44,141 nt of DNA from a virus. Shown piece after piece: positions 15,926 to 23,638 of this stretch; the first letter of the stretch is position 1, and every line of letters begins with the position of its first letter. The stretch spans positions 1 to 44,141 of IMG/VR virus record IMGVR_UViG_3300025137_003462; one strand, written 5' to 3'. Below the pieces are notes generated by a model that saw only the letters and a list, made by a program, of their open reading frames with translations, did no database searches and had not been told where the DNA came from. Both the position numbers and the translations under genes were made by a program.

Positions 15926-16737
15926 AATATAAATGCCTCCAAGTTTGCAGGTACAGTTTGTTTTTGTTTCGGCCAATCTCTTACTAAATCCATTACTCTT
16001 GTTCTACCTTTGTAATTAATTTCAGTATTATTTAGCAGTCTTTCAAATAGTAAGTTGACACCAGAATCTAATTGTAAGTTTAAATGTTTCTTAACATCTT
16101 TACCAATATTAAAAGCAGTTCTAACATGATGCTTTTGATAAGGTTGATTTAATTGATACCAATCCATACTATAAAAATAATCTTTCACTTCCTTTGTTAG
16201 ATAAGGTGTAACAAAAACTTTATTATACTTATCTGCAATTTTTTTGTGCCAGTTGTATCCAGCAGTATTCTCGGGCAAGAAATAGTTATCTCTAAATTCA
16301 TCAAACTTTTCTTTTGTATGTTTGTAATGGATATTTGCTTTTTTACTCACTCCATAATAACCATCTGCAGCCCAACCAGATAGAACATACGTTTCTGCAA
16401 TCTTTGGGTAGACGTACATAAAAGGATACACACATTCATAATGAGTTTTCTTTACACATCCTAAGTTTACTAGTTTGTAAAAGTCTTCCTCTAGTTTGCT
16501 CGTATCAATTACAGTTCCAACGAATCCCCAGCCGTTTTTAATTGCAATCTCTTTAGCCTTATTATAATCATAACTGACCTGATTGTCAAGGCAAAAAGAG
16601 TATGCATTGATCTTTTTTCCACACTCTTGAGCTGCTAAACCTACTGATATACTGTCAATTCCACCAGATAATAATACTGCAACATAATCATCTTTTACAG
16701 TTTTATCTATATGTTCAACTAGCAGTTTATCTATCAT
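15922..16737 (-). CDS. Asparagine-synthetase-like ATP pyrophosphatase
   Basis: A 271-residue N-type ATP-pyrophosphatase domain like the synthetase half of asparagine synthetase. The PP-loop SGGIDS (24-29) binds ATP pyrophosphate; NAYSFCLDN (about 44-52) and SGWAADGYYG (about 119-128) match the adenine-binding strand and the SGEGxDExxGGY segment of AsnB. The N-terminal glutaminase domain is absent (the protein starts only 20 residues before the loop), so ammonia or another amine would have to come from elsewhere. Family chemistry is adenylation of a carboxylate followed by attack of an amine. It is coupled by ATGA to gp43 upstream and to the cytosine methyltransferase downstream. Acting on a DNA-borne carboxymethyl group is an inference from position only. 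Confidence 0.7.
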   Translation of the reverse strand: MIDKLLVEHIDKTVKDDYVAVLLSGGIDSISVGLAAQECGKKINAYSFCLDNQVSYDYNKAKEIAIKNGWGFVGTVIDTSKLEEDFYKLVNLGCVKKTHYECVYPFMYVYPKIAETYVLSGWAADGYYGVSKKANIHYKHTKEKFDEFRDNYFLPENTAGYNWHKKIADKYNKVFVTPYLTKEVKDYFYSMDWYQLNQPYQKHHVRTAFNIGKDVKKHLNLQLDSGVNLLFERLLNNTEINYKGRTRVMDLVRDWPKQKQTVPANLEAFIL

Positions 16738-19208
16738 ACAAAGAAATCCTCTAGGTTTCCAGCAGTACCATATGATCTATCAACATTCCAATTGATTTTT
16801 TCAATGATATAGTTTAGTGGTTCAACAAAAGACTTTTCGAATTGTAGTTCATAGTCAATTGCAAAGTTTAATTGTTTTGGAAGTTTTGTCATAAATGCAA
16901 TAGAAGAAGATTGATATATGTTTGGTAATTTCATATAAAGAAACTTAATTTTATCACCTTCTTGAATATAAGGATAACGACTTTGTAATTTATTCTTTTC
17001 TATTAAATGATTGTAAAGTATTGCACCCTTAACATGTATAGGGGCACCTTTCTTAAATAGTGAATGTGATTCTGTCCATTTAGATAAACCATTTACACTT
17101 CTAGGATACGCAACTAGTTCAGGTGGTAAGTTCATAAACTCTTCTCTAAACGTTTGTATAAATGTGTTCATTTCTTTTTCAGTACCAGACATCAAAATAT
17201 GTAATGCTTCCTTGATCTTATCTCTACATGCAGCTGGTGTGGATGATTTAACTGCCTCAATCCCCATAATCTTAAGTTCAGGTTCTTTGTATCGAACACC
17301 TTCAACATCCCACGCATTTAGAATATATCTTTTCTTTGCTGTCCATATACCTTTGTCTGCGATAACTTCTCGTTTCATCTGCATCTTTTGATCATATGCA
17401 TTTAAATACTCTGCAAGTTCTTTGTATGATGTATCAATAAAAGGTTCAATCTTTTCTTTTGCAATTGTATCAAGAAAGTCCACAGGGTTTTTTGGTTGAA
17501 ACTTTTCTACCAATGTATCGAATGTAATGTAAACTGAATCTGTATCAGAAGCAATTACATAATCTTTATCTTTTGTTTTAAGCAAATCATTCATAAATTC
17601 ATTAATCTTTTTTTCAATCCAACGAATAGATAACTGACCAGAAGAAGTGATTGCCTCTGCCATTGTGTTTGAATAATATCTAAACCAATTGTTTCCAATC
17701 GCACCATAAGCTGAGTTAAGAGATATCTTTTTTGCCATTTGAATATTATCAAACTTTGATATCTGTTTAACAAATTTTGGGTCTTTTGTATTTACATATT
17801 GTTGTTTTGCATCCAACATATAACGTTTGTATTTTACACGATCATTATACATGGTCTGCATAATCTCTGGTAGGAATCCTTGTTTCTTTGTATTGAATAA
17901 TGCACCATTAGGAGTCATCGTTACGTTATCACCAAGTGGTGATGTATCAACTTCTTGGTTTAAAAGTTTATCAATTGTCATACCAGGTACCGTTTGTTCA
18001 GACTTCATTGTTTCTGGTGATATATTATATTGCATAATTAAGTGTGGATACAAAGAGTTTAAGTCAAAAGATAATACCCATTTGTGCATACCGACTTGAG
18101 GGTCTTTAACATATGCACCCATATACTTACTATCTTTAGATGATGATTTTTTCTGTGGTATAACAACACCTTTACTCATTAAGTAATTGTGTATTAGAAT
18201 ATCCCAATACTTAACCGAACCAAGAACATCTGTATAATTTACTTTGGCTTCATATGCCATAGTTAAACATAGTTCAATTAGTTTCATCTTGTCTTCTAAT
18301 GCATCAACAATTTCTACATCTTTAATATTGTAATCGATGAATGATTGATAATCGTTTGTGTACCAATCTCTAAATGTATCGTGTGGGTTTTCATCTTTTT
18401 TTACACCAAGTTCAACACTAGCAATATGATCTAGTCTATAACTTTCTTGATTGGTGTATGTAAATTTTCTATAAAGGTCAAAGTAATCTAAAGCTGCAAT
18501 ACCTTGAATGTCATATACCATTTGAGTTCTACCCATTTGATATACATCTTTTGAATGTACAGATTTCCAAGGTGATAATCTTTTAGCATCATCTTCGCCT
18601 AAGACCTTTTTAATTCTATTAACTAGATATGGAATATCAAAAAACTCTGTATTCCAACCAGTAATAATATCGGGGTAATTAGAACACCAGAAGTTTAGAA
18701 AATCGTATAGTAAATCTTTTTCACTATTACATTTGATATAAGTTACATCTTTTCTGTTTGTTTTATATTCGTGTAAACCAAATACAATAATCTCTTTGTT
18801 TGATTGATTTTTTAATGTAATTGATAGCATTTCTTCTTCTGCTACATCGGGGTTAGGAAACCCATTCTCACAAGCGACTTCTATATCGATTGTAGTAATT
18901 AGAATTTGATCTTTGTCAAAGTCTGTATTGTATTCTTCATTTAAAAATGAATATTGAAATTGTGTATTACCATATACTAAGTGTGGTTGATTTTTATATG
19001 CTTCAACCCACTCTTTGGCTTCTTTGATTGTTTGATGTTTTACTGGTGTAACGTATTTTCCGTCTAGCGTTTGAAACTTAGTCTCACGCATAACAGGGCA
19101 ATAGAGAGTTGGCGAGTACTTAATTTTTCTAGCAACTCGTTCTCCATTGACTACCTCACGCAAGAGTAATGAATTACCCCACGGCACAATGTTCGTATAA
19201 AACCTCAT
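16734..19208 (-). CDS. 43: Replicative DNA polymerase gp43 (family B)
   Basis: An 824-residue family B polymerase, close to the length of gp43 in marine T4-like phages and somewhat shorter than T4's. Proofreading motifs ExoI TTIDIEV (D108, E110), ExoII GWNTEFFDIPYLV (about 180) and ExoIII YNIKDVEIV (about 293) are present. Polymerase motifs A (DLNSLYPHLI, about 385), B (KISLNSAYGAIGN, about 505) and C (SDTDSVYI, about 555) are intact, so both activities are expected. It replicates the phage genome with the gp45 clamp and gp44/62 loader, all encoded just upstream. TGAAGGTTATATT precedes ATG 19208. The stop overlaps the asparagine-synthetase-like gene by ATGA. Confidence 0.96.
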   Translation of the reverse strand: MRFYTNIVPWGNSLLLREVVNGERVARKIKYSPTLYCPVMRETKFQTLDGKYVTPVKHQTIKEAKEWVEAYKNQPHLVYGNTQFQYSFLNEEYNTDFDKDQILITTIDIEVACENGFPNPDVAEEEMLSITLKNQSNKEIIVFGLHEYKTNRKDVTYIKCNSEKDLLYDFLNFWCSNYPDIITGWNTEFFDIPYLVNRIKKVLGEDDAKRLSPWKSVHSKDVYQMGRTQMVYDIQGIAALDYFDLYRKFTYTNQESYRLDHIASVELGVKKDENPHDTFRDWYTNDYQSFIDYNIKDVEIVDALEDKMKLIELCLTMAYEAKVNYTDVLGSVKYWDILIHNYLMSKGVVIPQKKSSSKDSKYMGAYVKDPQVGMHKWVLSFDLNSLYPHLIMQYNISPETMKSEQTVPGMTIDKLLNQEVDTSPLGDNVTMTPNGALFNTKKQGFLPEIMQTMYNDRVKYKRYMLDAKQQYVNTKDPKFVKQISKFDNIQMAKKISLNSAYGAIGNNWFRYYSNTMAEAITSSGQLSIRWIEKKINEFMNDLLKTKDKDYVIASDTDSVYITFDTLVEKFQPKNPVDFLDTIAKEKIEPFIDTSYKELAEYLNAYDQKMQMKREVIADKGIWTAKKRYILNAWDVEGVRYKEPELKIMGIEAVKSSTPAACRDKIKEALHILMSGTEKEMNTFIQTFREEFMNLPPELVAYPRSVNGLSKWTESHSLFKKGAPIHVKGAILYNHLIEKNKLQSRYPYIQEGDKIKFLYMKLPNIYQSSSIAFMTKLPKQLNFAIDYELQFEKSFVEPLNYIIEKINWNVDRSYGTAGNLEDFFV

Positions 19209-19233
19209 AATATAACCTTCAATGTATTAATGT

Positions 19234-19647
19234 TTACTTCGCTTCTTTAATGTTCTTACCAATATTATACTTAGTTTTCAATTCCCAATCTTTTTTATCT
19301 TTAAACGAAATGATTTTAATCTGACTTAATGGTGACATGTTTTCTTGATCACCACTAGGAATAGTTACAAGACCCCAATCTTTTAAAAGATTAGCGATTC
19401 TGTTTCTACGACCAATATCGTTTTCTGTTAGATTTGTTTCTTTACCATCCAAAGCAAATAGTTCTTTAAAGTGTACAATATAGTACTTGCCTTGTTTGTG
19501 TAGGATATGACAACTTTGATATAAGATTTTTTCTTTTCTAGATGCGACACCAATACGAGAAAGAGTTTCTCTGACTTTTAAAAAGTCATCTGGTTCTTTC
19601 AATATCACTTCGAGCATTTGCTCTTTAGTCCAATTAATGTTTTCCAT
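19234..19647 (-). CDS. regA: RegA translational repressor
   Basis: RegA binds the ribosome sites of phage early mRNAs and represses their translation. The match to T4 RegA is strong: KEPDDFLKVRETLSRIGVA, KILYQSCHILHKQGKYYIVHFKELF, RRNRIANLLKDWGLV and the K-D-W-L-K-KYNIG ending. I give the ATG at 19647 (137 residues), preceded by AAGGGTGGTAAGC and overlapping gp62 by 14 bp. The T4 protein begins where ATG 19617 (MLEVILKEP) lies, preceded by AAAGAGCAA, so a 127-residue product is equally possible. RegA next to gp62 and gp44 is the T4 order. Confidence 0.93.
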   Translation of the reverse strand: MENINWTKEQMLEVILKEPDDFLKVRETLSRIGVASRKEKILYQSCHILHKQGKYYIVHFKELFALDGKETNLTENDIGRRNRIANLLKDWGLVTIPSGDQENMSPLSQIKIISFKDKKDWELKTKYNIGKNIKEAK

Positions 19648-20029
19648 GCTTACCACCCTTATTCAATCTTTCTTTAATTCTTATAATTTGTTCATTACTT
19701 AGTATGCCAAGAGCAGATTTGGCTTTCTCATTACTGTAACCATAATACTCTTTTACTACTTCTAAGTCTTTTTGTTTGCTTGCTTTCATAAATGGTGCAA
19801 ACCTTTTTCGACTTCTAATGCTATTTAGTAAAAAATCATATTGTAGTTTATTGTCAATGTGATGCATACGATTCATTTCATTAACCAGTGATACAGTATC
19901 GCTAAAGGGCGCTAGACATTTATTTACTATATACGCTGGATATTTTTTTTCCCACATAGGATCATCACCATCCATTAAATTAGTTTTTGTGTGGTTAATA
20001 GAATTTAAATATTCTTTCAATTCATACAT
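19634..20029 (-). CDS. 62: Clamp loader small subunit gp62
   Basis: A 131-residue helical protein in the T4 gp62 position, between gp44 and RegA. Features shared with gp62 relatives are the N-terminal LKEYLNSINHTK, YPAYIVNKCLAPFSDTVSLVNEMNRMHH and LQYDFLLNSIRSRKRFAPF. It joins gp44 in the loader that opens the gp45 ring on DNA. The C-terminal Gly/Lys/His tail overlaps the RegA start. It is shorter than T4 gp62 (187 residues), as in marine relatives. Confidence 0.88.
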   Translation of the reverse strand: MYELKEYLNSINHTKTNLMDGDDPMWEKKYPAYIVNKCLAPFSDTVSLVNEMNRMHHIDNKLQYDFLLNSIRSRKRFAPFMKASKQKDLEVVKEYYGYSNEKAKSALGILSNEQIIRIKERLNKGGKHGKH

Positions 20030-20031
20030 AA

Positions 20032-20553
20032 TTATACTTTCTTTGTTTTAAACACCACGCATGTTCTTAACATAAAACACTTCTTGCTTACTGGCATTGC
20101 TTGATGATGGTTCTTAGCAGTAAATCCAATTAGTCTATTGCCTTTGTAATTAAGTAAAGTACCTTTTACTAGATCATCATCATAAACTGTTGTTCCACCA
20201 CCATAATTGATATTCCAATCCATATTAGGATAGTAAATATATGTTATCTCGCCATCGTCTTGATGAATAGATGGTTCTACACCTGGTGTATGTGCGTTAA
20301 AATATGCTCTAATGATTTTTGTTTTAGGAACATCTGGCAAGTTTTCGATACCTTCCCATAAAGGAATAAGATAATCAAAACCATTTGCTGTCATTTCTTC
20401 TATATCATGACCTGCCAATGTATGCCAATGTCTATCTGGTTCGTTCTTGTTTGCTTTATAATGCCAATGCCAATTAAAGTCTGTATTGTGTACAGACCCA
20501 TCAATCAATTGTGCAAGATGATGTTCTAAAAAATTATCTTTACAGATTATCAT
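20032..20553 (-). CDS. 2OG-Fe(II) oxygenase between gp44 and gp62, 173 aa
   Basis: A 2-oxoglutarate/Fe(II) oxygenase with IHQDDGEITYIYY (HxD iron ligands, then a strand), GGGTTVYDDD and NHHQAMPVSKKCFMLR (distal His and the Arg that would bind 2-oxoglutarate). The WHWHYKANKNEPDRHWH region is rich in aromatics and His. Start ATG 20553 overlaps the gp44 stop by ATGA; a longer reading would lie inside gp44. T4 has no gene between 44 and 62, so this is an insertion into the clamp-loader pair, kept in perfect coupling. Substrate unknown. Confidence 0.8.
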   Translation of the reverse strand: MIICKDNFLEHHLAQLIDGSVHNTDFNWHWHYKANKNEPDRHWHTLAGHDIEEMTANGFDYLIPLWEGIENLPDVPKTKIIRAYFNAHTPGVEPSIHQDDGEITYIYYPNMDWNINYGGGTTVYDDDLVKGTLLNYKGNRLIGFTAKNHHQAMPVSKKCFMLRTCVVFKTKKV

Positions 20554-21485
20554 TTGAATTTCACCTGACTCATGATTTCTGTCATACACGCAAGCATATT
20601 AATTTCTTGATCTGCTACGAATGCTGACTTGTATTGATAGTCTGATAAGATGACCACAGCGTGTGGTATTGTACTTGGGTCTACATTGTCATAAAGACTA
20701 TCATAGATCGTTCTATACACCCTGCTAGGATCGTTATCTAGATTATTTACAATCCATTTACGAACATTGGTAAATTCTTTCTTCTTAAGATGAGATACCA
20801 ACTCTTTAATATTTGCACTTCCAATATCTAAAAGAATACCAGCATCTATTTGACCAGATACAGAATACCTTTGTAGTTCATTTAAAGTTCTTCGCCAATC
20901 GGGAAAATATGAATTGATTAATTCAGCAACAGCTTTAGGTTCAAACTTAATTTTTTCATCGGCAAGAATAGTTTGCGTTCTTTTAAAGAAAGCTTCTGCA
21001 AGTTTAATACGTTCACCATTCTTGATTTGGAAATCAATATTAGAACATCTTGATTGTAAAGGTTCTATTAATCTGTTTTTGTAATTACATGTAAGAATGA
21101 ATCCACAGTTCTTATGAAACTCTTCCATGAAACCACGCAACGCAGGTTGAGTAGATTGAGGATTTAGATAATCTGCCTCATCTAGAATAATGTACTTACG
21201 TCCACCTTCTAATGAAACAGTTGATGCAAAGTTTTTAATCTTAGTTCTTAATACATCAATACCAGATTCTTCTGATCCATTTATAATCATCCATGTACTA
21301 CCGATCTGTTCCACCATTGCTTTTGCAATAGTAGTTTTGCCAGTTCCAGCACTACCAGATAATATTAAATTTGGAATGTGACCTGTGTCAACAAACTCTT
21401 GAAATGTGTTTTTTAGTTTGGACGGAAGAATACAATCTTCTACTTTAGATGGTCGATACTTTTCGACCCATAAAAATGTTTCCAT
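20550..21485 (-). CDS. 44: Clamp loader large subunit gp44 (AAA+)
   Basis: A 311-residue AAA+ clamp-loader ATPase. WVEKYRPSKVEDCILP at the N-terminus, Walker A GSAGTGKT (44-51), Walker B ILDEAD (100-105), the sensor-1 ILTCNY strand and the QSRC Arg-finger motif (about 143) are all intact. Four copies with gp62 load the gp45 clamp in T4. It follows gp45 by 2 bp and its stop overlaps the downstream oxygenase by ATGA. Confidence 0.96.
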   Translation of the reverse strand: METFLWVEKYRPSKVEDCILPSKLKNTFQEFVDTGHIPNLILSGSAGTGKTTIAKAMVEQIGSTWMIINGSEESGIDVLRTKIKNFASTVSLEGGRKYIILDEADYLNPQSTQPALRGFMEEFHKNCGFILTCNYKNRLIEPLQSRCSNIDFQIKNGERIKLAEAFFKRTQTILADEKIKFEPKAVAELINSYFPDWRRTLNELQRYSVSGQIDAGILLDIGSANIKELVSHLKKKEFTNVRKWIVNNLDNDPSRVYRTIYDSLYDNVDPSTIPHAVVILSDYQYKSAFVADQEINMLACMTEIMSQVKFK

Positions 21486-21487
21486 TA

Positions 21488-22165
21488 TTAAACCTCAAAT
21501 TTTGATTCAGGTTCTAATGCAATCCAATACTCCACTTTATTAGTTCTTGATTTGAAGTGACTAATATTTTTTGAAGAAACAGATACATCATAAGTACCAG
21601 GTAATAATTTAAGGTTCTCTACTTTATAGAAAAACTCAAAAGACTTAGCACTATCTTGAGTAACAACATCTACTGAATAATCATTTGCAGTATCATTTTT
21701 CTTATCTGATACTTTCATAGTTGTCTTGCCACCTTTTTTCTGTAAACACAAATCAGGTGCTTGTATTACAGACGCAGCTCGTTTCAATTGATTTAGTGTA
21801 TCACTAGTCAATTCAAAAGTAACATCCGTTGATGGCATAGTAATCATCTTACTAGGACTTGTCACAACCGATGGGTCTGAATAGAAGTACTTAAGTTTTG
21901 TACCTTTACTTGTCTCTTCTTTGATTGTTAAAAATTGATCTTGAAAATCAATCACAGGTGCTTTAAATAAACTTGTACTAGACAGAAATTCATTCAAATC
22001 ATATATTGCAAATTGTTGAGGAAATACTTCTTCAACATCTGCTTTGGCAACAATGTTTTTCATTGCTGACATTGTAGTAAGTGTGCTACCTTCTTTAACC
22101 AATAGATTAGGATTGATTGTAGAAAAGTTTTTTAGTACATTTACTGTATTATCATTTAGTTTCAT
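21488..22165 (-). CDS. 45: Sliding clamp gp45
   Basis: A 225-residue protein in the T4 gp45 position with the N-terminal LNDNTVNVLKNFSTINPNLLVKEG that is characteristic of phage clamps, FAIYDLNEFLSSTSLF, and alternating strands as expected of the ring-forming clamp fold. It tethers gp43 to DNA and, in T4, also couples replication to gp55-dependent late transcription; gp55 is present in this window. Its ATG overlaps the stop of the 92-aa gene (ATGA). Confidence 0.93.
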   Translation of the reverse strand: MKLNDNTVNVLKNFSTINPNLLVKEGSTLTTMSAMKNIVAKADVEEVFPQQFAIYDLNEFLSSTSLFKAPVIDFQDQFLTIKEETSKGTKLKYFYSDPSVVTSPSKMITMPSTDVTFELTSDTLNQLKRAASVIQAPDLCLQKKGGKTTMKVSDKKNDTANDYSVDVVTQDSAKSFEFFYKVENLKLLPGTYDVSVSSKNISHFKSRTNKVEYWIALEPESKFEV

Positions 22166-22440
22166 TTTTTCACTTTCTCCATATTGTTATCATTACTTGA
22201 TATTAACAAAACGATATAATGTATTGCTTTAAATAAATCCATTCTGTTTTTACCATTCTTCTTACCATACCTTGCAAGATATTTTATTGCATTGGCCTGA
22301 CAAAAATCTTCTGCTATTCCAAGATGCCTTAGCATATCTTGTACTTGAAACCCATCTTTATCTACACTATAATGTTCTTTATAAGTTACATCAATATAGT
22401 TTTTGATTTGTTCAAGAATTTGTTCTTCATTATATTTCAT
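22162..22440 (-). CDS. DUF3310-like small protein, 92 aa
   Basis: A 92-residue protein with the pattern of the phage DUF3310 family (often labelled nucleotide-kinase-like without biochemical proof): FCQANAIKYLARYGKKNGKNRMDLFKAIHYIVLL, combining an Ala/Lys/Tyr helix with the DLxKAxHYI motif. The N-terminal half is helical and charged. It lies between the 186-aa gene (1-bp gap) and gp45 (ATGA overlap). The family is widespread in phages; function is not known to me. Confidence 0.7.
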   Translation of the reverse strand: MKYNEEQILEQIKNYIDVTYKEHYSVDKDGFQVQDMLRHLGIAEDFCQANAIKYLARYGKKNGKNRMDLFKAIHYIVLLISSNDNNMEKVKK

Positions 22441-22441
22441 A

Positions 22442-23002
22442 TTAAAACTTCACCCCCCACAACCTAAACTCTTTTAGTCTCATTAAATTTAAAGTTGCAT
22501 ACGCTGGAATGATTAACATCACACCTGACTCTGCTGGAACACTATCATAAATTTTAGGATATAGATCATGTCCGTATCCAAAGTTTTCAGCAGAACCCCA
22601 AGTAACATTCATGTCACCGATGTTATCTAGAAACAAAACAACCTTTAATTGATCATTACTTGCATCATAACCCTCGTCACTAGGATTTGTAATAGTAATC
22701 ATCTTTTCAAGATCGTATGCTTTTTTCAAATATGTTTTTGAAACTTTTTGTAGAATAGCATCTAATGCGTCTTCATCAGGTGTATTCTTAATTTCTTCAG
22801 CAATCTCATTTGGAAATTCAACACGCATAATAGGACACATGGTTTGATTCCTCATTTCGATTTTCAAACCTTTATTAGTTTCTTGTTGTTCTTTTTCTAG
22901 AGATTGTGTTTGTTCTTGTAGTTTTTCATCAATTACTTTTGCCTCTTTATTAAAATCTTCGTCAGGCGTAATCTGATTTCCTATTTGGTCAAATGCTTTC
23001 AT
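22442..23002 (-). CDS. Uncharacterised protein at head of replication operon, 186 aa
   Basis: A 186-residue protein not recognised. Residues about 15-45 are a Gln/Glu/Lys-rich helix likely to form a coiled coil (KVIDEKLQEQTQSLEKEQQ). The rest looks like a mixed alpha/beta domain (RVEFPNEIAEEIKNTP, LKVVLFLDNIGDMNVTWGSAENFGYGHDLYPKIYD, VMLIIPAYATLNLMRLK). AAGGA lies 9 bases before ATG 23002, and a host-type promoter lies at 23028-23057. As first gene of the gp45-gp43 run it is probably expressed early. Confidence 0.55.
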   Translation of the reverse strand: MKAFDQIGNQITPDEDFNKEAKVIDEKLQEQTQSLEKEQQETNKGLKIEMRNQTMCPIMRVEFPNEIAEEIKNTPDEDALDAILQKVSKTYLKKAYDLEKMITITNPSDEGYDASNDQLKVVLFLDNIGDMNVTWGSAENFGYGHDLYPKIYDSVPAESGVMLIIPAYATLNLMRLKEFRLWGVKF

Positions 23003-23027
23003 AATTTATTTCCTTACTGTTAGTAGC

Positions 23028-23057
23028 AATCTATCATAAACTAGGGGCTGTTGTCAA
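23028..23057 (-). promoter_or_regulatory. Candidate host-type promoter before the gp45 operon, with hairpin
   Basis: The minus strand has TTGACA (23052-23057) and, 18 nt on, TAGATT (23028-23033, 4 of 6 to TATAAT). The -35 sits inside a TAGGGG...CCCCTA inverted repeat (23041-23063), which may be the hsp20 terminator or an operator. Confidence 0.5.
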
Positions 23058-23081
23058 CCCCTAATTTACTTTTATGATATA

Positions 23082-23525
23082 TTACTTTATAGTGATTGTT
23101 TTGAGTTTATCTTTCTCTGGTACAACCTTTTCCATTGACACTTTCAATAGACCATCTTTAAGTTCAGCACCAGTGACTTTTACATCATCAGCGATTGTCC
23201 AAACTTTCTTGAATGATCTCTTTGAAATACCTTTATGCAGTACACCATTATTATCTTCGACCTCTTTAGTGTCTTTGTCTTTAATAGACTCGATAGTAAG
23301 TTTACCTGCTTCTACTTCCACTTTAATATCTTTCTTAGAGAACCCTGCTAGGGCAACTTCGATATCAAACTTATTTTTATCAGTTTGAATGATATTGTAT
23401 GGTGGGTAGTTTACTTGATTTATAAATTGATTGTCTGCATCAAACATTTTATCGAATTGAGAAAAAACGTCATCAAATCCAATTGATACTGGTTGCAGTT
23501 GTTGAAATATGCTTAGTCTGGTCAT
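23082..23525 (-). CDS. Small heat-shock protein Hsp20/IbpA family
   Basis: A 147-residue alpha-crystallin-type chaperone. The N-terminus (LSIFQQLQPVSIGFDDVFSQFDKMF) and NYPPYNIIQTDKNKFDIEVALAGFSKKDIKVEVEAGKLTIE are typical of IbpA-like proteins; the conserved A-x-x-x-x-G-L-L segment reads AELKDGLLKV. The last residues are KLKTITIK. Such proteins hold unfolded proteins and are common in marine T4-like phages. It has the best ribosome site of the window (TAAGGAGGTACATATA before ATG) and its own promoter region, so high expression is expected. Confidence 0.93.
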   Translation of the reverse strand: MTRLSIFQQLQPVSIGFDDVFSQFDKMFDADNQFINQVNYPPYNIIQTDKNKFDIEVALAGFSKKDIKVEVEAGKLTIESIKDKDTKEVEDNNGVLHKGISKRSFKKVWTIADDVKVTGAELKDGLLKVSMEKVVPEKDKLKTITIK

Positions 23526-23588
23526 TATATGTACCTCCTTATTTTAAGCAAAGTTTAAATTTGATACCTCTAATGAGCGTATCATACT

Positions 23589-23620
23589 TATTTATATGGG
23601 GATTAAACTTCAAAAGTCAA
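23589..23620 (-). promoter_or_regulatory. hsp20 promoter: perfect TATAAATA overlapping a host-type promoter
   Basis: The minus strand carries TATAAATA at 23589-23596, an exact T4 late motif. The same bases supply a TATAAA -10 (23591-23596) placed 18 nt after TTGACT (23615-23620). A TATGGGG...CCCCATA inverted repeat (23595-23601 with 23622-23628) brackets the spacer. The overlap would allow both early (host sigma) and late (gp55) expression. Confidence 0.65.
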
Positions 23621-23638
23621 CCCCCATAAAAATTTTAC

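Noticed and set aside
15926-15976. N-terminal extension of the cytosine methyltransferase
   Set aside because: It runs inside the upstream gene and lacks a ribosome site; ATG 15925 gives the ATGA overlap used by the neighbours.
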